Source of the DNA: Brachybacterium sp. P6-10-X1
GTDB taxonomy: Bacteria; Actinomycetota; Actinomycetes; Actinomycetales; Dermabacteraceae
Length of the DNA: 64,000 bases
NCBI RefSeq assembly: GCF_001969445.1
Contig: NZ_CP017297.1
Coordinates: forward strand, 1,736,001-1,800,000
Direction of reading: 5' to 3'
This document shows, piece by piece, positions 58,840 through 64,000 of the stretch. Made by a program: the position numbers and the translations under genes. The notes beneath the pieces were generated by a model. That model searched no databases and was not told the DNA's origin. It saw only the letters and a list, made by a program, of their open reading frames with translations. Numbering within the stretch: position 1 is the first letter of the stretch; each line of letters begins with the position of its first letter.

Positions 58840-61377
58840 TCAGACCACGATCAGCACGCCGGTGACCACGCCGGCCACGGCGACGACGAGCACGGTATCG
58901 ACCCAGGTCAACGGCACGGGCCTCCAGACGGTCCGTGGACCGTCGTCGAGCCCTCGGGATTCCAGGGCCAGAGCGATCCGCTCGGCCGCACGGATCACGT
59001 CCACCAGCAGGCCGAACGCGCAACCGAGCAGACGGCGCGGTCCGAGCGGCGGCACCGAGCCGTCAGCTCGCAGCGGCAGCCGCACCCGGTGTGCCCGGGT
59101 GAGGACGCTCCACCGTTCCGGGAGATCATCGAGCAGACGACGACCGGCGAGAAGCGCGAGGGCGTACCGGGCGGGCAGGCGAGCGTGCTGCTGCAGGCTC
59201 ACCATGGTGCGGCGGGGATCGGTCGCGCGGGCGACGCCGAGCGCACCGAGCCCGATCACCAGAGCGCGCAGGGCGAGGGCCGCACCCAGCACCAGCCCCT
59301 CCTCGGTGACGCGGACGGGCAGATCCGGCCACGGTTCGCGGCCGGGTCTGCTCAGCACGTTGACGGTGAACACCCCGGCAGCGAAGACCGCGAAGGGCAG
59401 CTGTCCGCGCAGCAGACGGCGCGGCCCCATGCGCGTGCCCACCATCACCGCGATGGTGAGCAGGAGGTAGAGCACGGCGAGCGGCGCAGGGTCGGTGAGG
59501 AACAGGCACAGTCCGCTGACCGCCGTGAGCAGCCCCAGCAGCACCGTCGGGTTCCGGTGCGCGAGCGGGACCGCCGGAGCAGGCTCGACCGGCTCGGCGC
59601 CGGCCCCGGCGCCGGCCCCGGCGACGGTCCCGCCGCGGGACCCGGTCACGGCAGCTGCGCGGGCCACGGGACCTGCGCCCTCTCCGCCGCTGGGAACCAG
59701 CCCGGCCGCGGTCATCAGCGCACGGTCCGCGATCAGCGCGGCGGGGGCCAGCGGTGGCAGCACCGTGCCGTCGACGATCACCACCACCGCGTCCGCGGCG
59801 GACACGGCCCGCAGATCATGGGTGGTCATCACCACCGCACGTCCTTCGTCAGCCGCCGACCTGAGCATGCCCATGACCGTGCGGTGGGCGGCATGGTCGA
59901 GGCCGAACCCGGGCTCGTCGGCCAGCAGGACGGGTCGGTCACGCAGCAGCATCGCCGCGAGCGACAGGCGCCGCTGCTGTCCTCCCGAGAGACGGAACGG
60001 GCTCGACCCGCTCCAGTCCGCGAGCCGCAGCCGGGCCAGCATCTCCTCGATCCGCTCCGGGCTCGCCCCCGTGTCGGCGAGCTCGTCGCGCACCGTCGTC
60101 CCGACGAACTGCGATTCGGGTCGTTGGAAGACGAGCCCGGCAGCCGACCCGACGACCGTGCCTGTCCGCGGCTGATCGAGGCGGGCGAGCGCACCGAGCA
60201 GCGTCGACTTCCCCGCCCCGTTCCGTCCGACGACCGCGACGAGATCGCCGGCGGCCAGGTCGAGATCGATGCCGGAGAGCACGGTCGTGTCGCCGTGCCC
60301 GAGCGTGAGACTGCGGGCCCGCAGCGCGAGCGGTCGCGGGACGGCGCTCGGGCCCGAGAGGCCCGGGAATCCCGGTTCGATCCTCGCATCGGACCCGGTC
60401 GCGATCCCGGTCCCGGCTTCGGCTCCGGCCTCGGGCTCCGCCCGGGCACCATCATCGTCGGAGCCGCGGTCCTCCCGCGCGAGCTCCTGGTCGAGGTCCC
60501 ACGGCAGCCAGCACCCCTCCTCCCGCAGCCTGCGGCCGTGCTCGGCGAGGACGCCTGCCGTCGGGCCGTCGGCCAGCACGTGCCCGGAGCGGTCCAGGGC
60601 GATGGTGCGTGCCGGCAGCGCCGCGACCCCTCGATCCCCCGCCCACTCGTCGAGCCGGTGCTCCACGAGCACCGTCGCCACCCCGGCGTCGGCGACCACC
60701 GATCCCAGGCTCTCCCGCACCGCCGCCACACCGTCGGCATCGAGCATCGCAGTGGGTTCGTCGAGCAGCAGCAGCTTCGGGCCGGCGACGGTCGCCGCCG
60801 CGAGAGCCACGCGCTGCAGCTCGCCGCCGGACAGATCGCGCGTCCGCCGGGGCTGCAGGTGCCCCGCCGCGACATGGCGCAGCGCGGAGGCCACCTGCGT
60901 CCCGATCCGTGCCCGGGGCACGCACCGGTTCTCCAGCGGCAGCGCGATCTCGTCGGCGACGTCCGGCAGGCACACACCGTCGGCCGGGTCCTGCCCGAGA
61001 TATCCGACGACGTCCGACAGGGCGACGACCCCGTCGGCCGTCGGGTCCCGCCCGTCGATCCGCAGCCGTCCGCGGAGGCGTGCGCGCACATGGGACGGCA
61101 CGGCGCCGGCCAGCGCCAGCAGGAAGGTGGACTTCCCCGCGCCGGAGGGCCCGAGCAGGAGGATCTGTTCGCCCGCCCGGATGGTGCCGGTCCAGGGCCC
61201 GACGCCGTCCCCCGAGGGGAGGATGACCTCGACGTCCTCCGCCCGGACCAGCGGCCGGCCCCCGTCCCCGTCCTCCGACCTCTCGTGGGCGCTGGCCGCG
61301 CCGTGATCCGCGCAGACCGCAGGGGCGCGGTCGACGTGCGGTGCGCCGCCGCACGCCGACGGCGCCTCAGTGGACAC
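58840..61377 (-). CDS. Fused energy-coupling-factor ABC transporter: two ATPases plus T component (YkoD-YkoC fusion)
   Basis: 845 residues, one polypeptide. ATPase 1: Walker A LLGPSGAGKSTFLLAL, signature DLSGGELQRVALA, Walker B LLLLDEPTAMLD. After an acidic linker, ATPase 2: VVGRNGAGKSTLLGAL, RLSGGQQRRLSLAAML, PVLLADEPGFGLD, TTHDLRAV. The last ~250 residues are the membrane T domain (VLLGLLTAVSGLCLFL, LRALVIGLGALGVARATDP, coupling helix region RLPARYALALLAGRRLLDD, ALESRGLDDGPRT). B. subtilis has YkoD (two ATPases) and YkoC (T) as separate proteins. GTG start at 61377 overlaps ykoE by 11 bp. Confidence 0.88.
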   Translation of the reverse strand: MSTEAPSACGGAPHVDRAPAVCADHGAASAHERSEDGDGGRPLVRAEDVEVILPSGDGVGPWTGTIRAGEQILLLGPSGAGKSTFLLALAGAVPSHVRARLRGRLRIDGRDPTADGVVALSDVVGYLGQDPADGVCLPDVADEIALPLENRCVPRARIGTQVASALRHVAAGHLQPRRTRDLSGGELQRVALAAATVAGPKLLLLDEPTAMLDADGVAAVRESLGSVVADAGVATVLVEHRLDEWAGDRGVAALPARTIALDRSGHVLADGPTAGVLAEHGRRLREEGCWLPWDLDQELAREDRGSDDDGARAEPEAGAEAGTGIATGSDARIEPGFPGLSGPSAVPRPLALRARSLTLGHGDTTVLSGIDLDLAAGDLVAVVGRNGAGKSTLLGALARLDQPRTGTVVGSAAGLVFQRPESQFVGTTVRDELADTGASPERIEEMLARLRLADWSGSSPFRLSGGQQRRLSLAAMLLRDRPVLLADEPGFGLDHAAHRTVMGMLRSAADEGRAVVMTTHDLRAVSAADAVVVIVDGTVLPPLAPAALIADRALMTAAGLVPSGGEGAGPVARAAAVTGSRGGTVAGAGAGAGAEPVEPAPAVPLAHRNPTVLLGLLTAVSGLCLFLTDPAPLAVLYLLLTIAVMVGTRMGPRRLLRGQLPFAVFAAGVFTVNVLSRPGREPWPDLPVRVTEEGLVLGAALALRALVIGLGALGVARATDPRRTMVSLQQHARLPARYALALLAGRRLLDDLPERWSVLTRAHRVRLPLRADGSVPPLGPRRLLGCAFGLLVDVIRAAERIALALESRGLDDGPRTVWRPVPLTWVDTVLVVAVAGVVTGVLIVV

Positions 61378-62002
61378 GGCGAGCGGGGGCGGCGTCCTCG
61401 GACCCCTGCGAACCGGTGCTCCTGCGCGCGGCGCCGATCGCGAAGTTGTCGAGCACCCCGGTGCGCACGAGGGCATCGACCAGGACCTTGGCGAGCAGGC
61501 CGCCGAGCACGAGGCCGGAGAGGACCTGCATACCCAGACGCAGGGCGAGGATGTCCTGCCCGTACCAGCCCATGCGCAGCGCGGTCCAGAAGAAGACGAG
61601 ACCGGCGCCGAGCACCCCGGAGACGGCGAAGGTGCCCCATCCGAACCGGCGATACCGGGTCAGCGCGAAGGGCAGCTCGCTGCCGATGCCCTGGAGCGCC
61701 GCGGACACCAGCAGCAGCGGGCCGACGGGACTGCCGAGGAACACCACCTCGACCACGGCCGCGAGGACCTCGGCGATCACGCCGCTGAAGGGCCGACGGA
61801 TGATCGCGACCGCGACGGGCCCCACCAGCAGCCAGGACCCGGCCAGGACGTGCTGGGCGAGGTCGCCGGCGGGACCCATGGCGATCGCCAGACCGTTCCA
61901 GGCCTGGACGAACACCCAGTACAGGAAGCCGAAGGTGATGCCGAGCACCACCATCAGCACGATCTCGCGCAGGTCCATCCGTGCACGGGCGGGGGCGCTC
62001 AT
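61367..62002 (-). CDS. ykoE: ECF transporter S component, YkoE type (thiamine/HMP uptake)
   Basis: 211 residues, about five or six TM helices (EIVLMVVLGITFGFLYWVFVQAW, GSWLLVGPVAVAIIRRPFSGVIAEVLAAVVEVVFLG, WGTFAVSGVLGAGLVFFWTAL, LSGLVLGGLLAKVLVDALVRTG), matching YkoE. Substrate-capturing subunit. ATG at 62002 overlaps the ykoF stop. Under the TPP riboswitch, so thiamine or HMP is the likely cargo. Confidence 0.9.
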   Translation of the reverse strand: MSAPARARMDLREIVLMVVLGITFGFLYWVFVQAWNGLAIAMGPAGDLAQHVLAGSWLLVGPVAVAIIRRPFSGVIAEVLAAVVEVVFLGSPVGPLLLVSAALQGIGSELPFALTRYRRFGWGTFAVSGVLGAGLVFFWTALRMGWYGQDILALRLGMQVLSGLVLGGLLAKVLVDALVRTGVLDNFAIGAARRSTGSQGSEDAAPARRVH

Positions 62003-62724
62003 CGCGTCCCCGGACCGAGATCGCGCACCTCGTGCGACGGGCTGTTGAGACTGAGCGTGAGATGGCTGGTCACGTGCTGGACGCCGCGTCCCACGAGCAC
62101 CCAACCGGCGAGCGCGGTCGCGAGGACGTCCCCGAGGTCGCCCTCGAGACGGGTCACGAAGTGCTCGGAGCCGCGGAAGGTGCCCAGCTCCCGGGCATGG
62201 TCGATCGCCGCGTAGATGTCTCGCATGTGATCGGGGGCGGTGCCGTCCCCGGTGTCCTGGTCGGCCAAGGGGTACAGCGCCCACTCGGCGGTGGCGAAGC
62301 GTCCGGTCCGGCGCGGGGGCGGGACCTCGGCACGTCGTGGTCCGGCGCCGCCGGGCAGCTCGCAGACGACCTCGCCAGGGCAGCCGCGCGACAGGTGCAC
62401 GGTCAGCGTGGCGTGGTGCTCGGTGCGGGCGAGGCCCTCGCCGAGGTCGATCAGCCAGCGCAGGAGGTCCGCCTCGTGACCTCCGACGTAGGTGGAGACG
62501 TCGCCGGTCTCGCGCACCAGCGAGCTCTCGTCGAGACCGGAGAGCGTCTCGCCGAGGATCCGGGCGTAGTCGTCGGCCATGACGCCGGCAGTGACCCGGG
62601 CACCGACCCCGAAGCCCAGCGGGGACTCGGCGGGGTCCGCGGAGACGGACGAAGCCGACCCCTCACCCGGGGCGGCGGAGGACGCGGGGGAAGCGGACGA
62701 TGCAGCAGCAGCAGCGGTGGTCAC
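61999..62724 (-). CDS. ykoF: YkoF-like thiamine/HMP-binding protein
   Basis: 241 residues. An S/A/P-rich N-terminus of ~35 residues, then two ACT-like repeats typical of YkoF: FGVGARVTAGVMADDYARILGETLSGLD and RFATAEWALYPLADQ...YAAIDHARELGTFRGSEHFVTRLEGDLGDVL. B. subtilis YkoF binds thiamine. GTG at 62724. First gene after the riboswitch. Confidence 0.88.
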   Translation of the reverse strand: MTTAAAAASSASPASSAAPGEGSASSVSADPAESPLGFGVGARVTAGVMADDYARILGETLSGLDESSLVRETGDVSTYVGGHEADLLRWLIDLGEGLARTEHHATLTVHLSRGCPGEVVCELPGGAGPRRAEVPPPRRTGRFATAEWALYPLADQDTGDGTAPDHMRDIYAAIDHARELGTFRGSEHFVTRLEGDLGDVLATALAGWVLVGRGVQHVTSHLTLSLNSPSHEVRDLGPGTR

Positions 62725-62777
62725 GATCCGTGCCTTTCACGACGCGGCACGGACGCACAGCGGCTCTCGCCCTGCGG

Positions 62778-62868
62778 AGACTCCCTGCGCCGGCATGATC
62801 CGGATCAGGTTCTACGGTCGGAGTCGGAGTACTCCCTCTCAGCCCGGCTCACCGGGCTCCCGTGCACA
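62778..62868 (-). ncRNA. TPP riboswitch (THI box)
   Basis: Minus strand shows the conserved CTGAGAGGG (complement of 62834-62842), the later ACCTGATCCGGATCATGCC (in 62788-62810) followed by GGCGCAGGGAG, and the outer GGGAGCCCGGTGAGCCGGG. Layout and spacing fit the TPP aptamer. It lies ~55-145 bp before ykoF and should shut the transport operon off when thiamine pyrophosphate is high. Confidence 0.93.
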
Positions 62869-62967
62869 CGGCCACTGTAACCGCCGGCCGGAGCGCGCCG
62901 CACAGACCGTCCGCCGCCGCTGCGACCGGGAAGCCGCCGGCGCCCCGTCAGTCCTCGTCAGCTCTCG

Positions 62968-63543
62968 TCAGTCCTCCACCAGGGGGACGAAGCGGAACGC
63001 TCCGTGCTCGGTGTCCCGCAGCTCGTCCCCTCGGCGTTCGACGCGGCGCATCGTGGGGCCCACCGGGATCACCATCACCCCGCCGTCGGCCAGCTGCTCG
63101 ACCAGGTCGTCCGGGAGCTGCCGCGCCTCGGCGGAGACCAGGATCCGGTTGTAGGGGCCGTCCTCTGGGGCGCCCAGCACACCCGGGCGGGCGAGCCGGA
63201 TCTCCGCCACGCCCGCGGTGTCGTCGGCGAGGAGGGCCTGTCGCGACGGTTCGATGAGCGCCTCCTGGCGCTCCACGCCGATCACCCTCCCGTCGGGTCC
63301 GACGAGGTGCGCGAGCAGCGCCGTCGTCCACCCCGAGCCGGATCCGAGGTCGAGAACCCTGGCGCCGGGCGGGACGTCGAGCAACCGGAGCATGGCTCCG
63401 ACGGTGAAGGGCTGCGAGTTCGTCTGGCCGTGGCCGATGGGGAGCGGAGCGTCCTGGTCCGCCCGATCGCGCTGGTCCTCGGGCAGGAACCGGGCCCGCT
63501 GCACCGCCCGGAAGGCGAGTTCCACGGCGTCGTCGCGTCCCAT
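62968..63543 (-). CDS. Protein-L-isoaspartate O-methyltransferase-like protein
   Basis: 191 residues. RDRADQDAPLPIGHGQTNSQPFTVGAML (PCMT substrate-site signature), SAM motif I ARVLDLGSGSGWTTALLAHLVGPDGRVIGVE, YNRILVSAEARQLPDDLVEQLADGGVMVIPVG. Methylates damaged aspartyl residues or related substrates. ATG at 63543. Confidence 0.9.
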   Translation of the reverse strand: MGRDDAVELAFRAVQRARFLPEDQRDRADQDAPLPIGHGQTNSQPFTVGAMLRLLDVPPGARVLDLGSGSGWTTALLAHLVGPDGRVIGVERQEALIEPSRQALLADDTAGVAEIRLARPGVLGAPEDGPYNRILVSAEARQLPDDLVEQLADGGVMVIPVGPTMRRVERRGDELRDTEHGAFRFVPLVED

Positions 63544-63552
63544 GACGATCCG

Positions 63553-64000
63553 TCAGCCTGCGGGGATCTCGACGACGCCGTCGGCCGGCCAGTCGCGCAC
63601 CTCGGTGCTCCCGGGGGCGAGGTTCGTGGACTGGCGCAGGAAGATCGGTCGGCCGACGTCGCTGGCGATCGCCTCGTGCACGGGCAGGGCGAGGACAGGG
63701 CGGACGCTGCGCAGGAAGTCGATGGTCTCGGACATCTTCGACCACGGCGCGACGACCGCGAAGGCGAGCACGTCGATCCCGTGGAACTCGGGGACCGGCT
63801 CGAGGGAGTCCCCGGTGATGCCGAGCCGTGGGCCGTCCCCGGCGGTGAGCACCAGGCCCGTGTTGCCCACCCGGGGGATGTCGGGATGGATGATCGCGTG
63901 CTGGCCGCCGACGGCCCTGATCCTCAGGGCCGGGTCCTCGCCGACCGGCGGGAACTCGTGGGCGACCCCGGCGCTCAGCGGGAGCAGACGCTCACTGCCG
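63553..64000 (-). CDS. Metallo-beta-lactamase-fold hydrolase (N-terminus outside window)
   Basis: Open to the right edge of the window; ~148 C-terminal residues visible. GGQHAIIHPDIPRVGNTGLVL, LGITGDSLEPVP, DVLAFAVVAPWSKMSETIDFLRSVRPVLALPVHEA match the UlaG/YycJ-like MBL group with the late His in LPVHEA. The catalytic HxHxDH motif would lie in the missing part. Ends 9 bp before the methyltransferase start. Confidence 0.8.
   Translation of the reverse strand, partial: GSERLLPLSAGVAHEFPPVGEDPALRIRAVGGQHAIIHPDIPRVGNTGLVLTAGDGPRLGITGDSLEPVPEFHGIDVLAFAVVAPWSKMSETIDFLRSVRPVLALPVHEAIASDVGRPIFLRQSTNLAPGSTEVRDWPADGVVEIPAG

Overview
The window is high-GC actinobacterial DNA. Mycothiol metabolism (Mca), DUF4245, DUF4307, DUF5701, an ECF41-type sigma factor and frequent GTG starts with 4-bp ATGA/GTGA overlaps all point to Micrococcales; a Brachybacterium-like Dermabacteraceae member is my best guess, not proven. 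No rRNA, tRNA or CRISPR array was seen.

Layout. 1-2619: 5'-truncated UvrA2-type ABC ATPase. 2620-8378: transposon-rich stretch with an intact IS3-family element (3242-4542), a monooxygenase/GlxA regulator pair, decayed ISL3 and IS1634-like pieces, and a second intact IS3-family element (7113-8378). 8407-14058: accessory genes (nucleotidyltransferase, DUF5701, HAD hydrolase, HigBA, VOC protein, AraC regulator, membrane protein). 14059-35795: ychF, an NAD(P)-binding protein, rmuC, xseA-xseB, DUF4245, a PfkB kinase, fumC, an ABC-2 exporter, phoH2, uppS, hlyIII, mca, DUF4307, greA, an AI-2E-type permease and a second ABC exporter. Much of this follows the order I recall for M. tuberculosis Rv1112 down to Rv1080. 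36375-46557: cell-wall/housekeeping block (glmS, acpS, nnrD/E, alr, tsaE, tsaB, rimI on the minus strand, coaA on the plus, glmM on the minus). 46703-53835: SNF2/SWIM helicase, CoA-transferase, and an FAD oxidoreductase with its ECF41 sigma factor. 53939-56220: rpsI, rplM, truA. 56495-58788: purD-purC. 58840-62868: TPP-riboswitch-controlled ykoF-ykoE-ykoDC uptake operon for thiamine or HMP. 62968-64000: protein isoaspartyl methyltransferase and a partial metallo-beta-lactamase-fold protein.

The most interesting signal is downstream of ychF. The last codons of ychF (VEFRFNV-stop) occur three times on the same strand: at the functional gene end (14059), again at 11470, and again at 10079. Each extra copy keeps frame and stop codon but uses different synonymous codons. 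The functional copy uses codons that are rare here (GTT GAA TTT AGG TTT), and the outermost copy looks native. This is what serial site-specific integration at the 3' end of a protein-coding gene would leave. The two intervals hold small cargo sets (HigBA + HAD hydrolase; AraC + VOC + membrane protein) and no visible recombinase.

A second theme is many short tandem or inverted repeats at gene 3' ends and between genes, including one repeat family shared by two loci 5 kb apart and arrays that duplicate the stop codons of uppS, glmM and higA.
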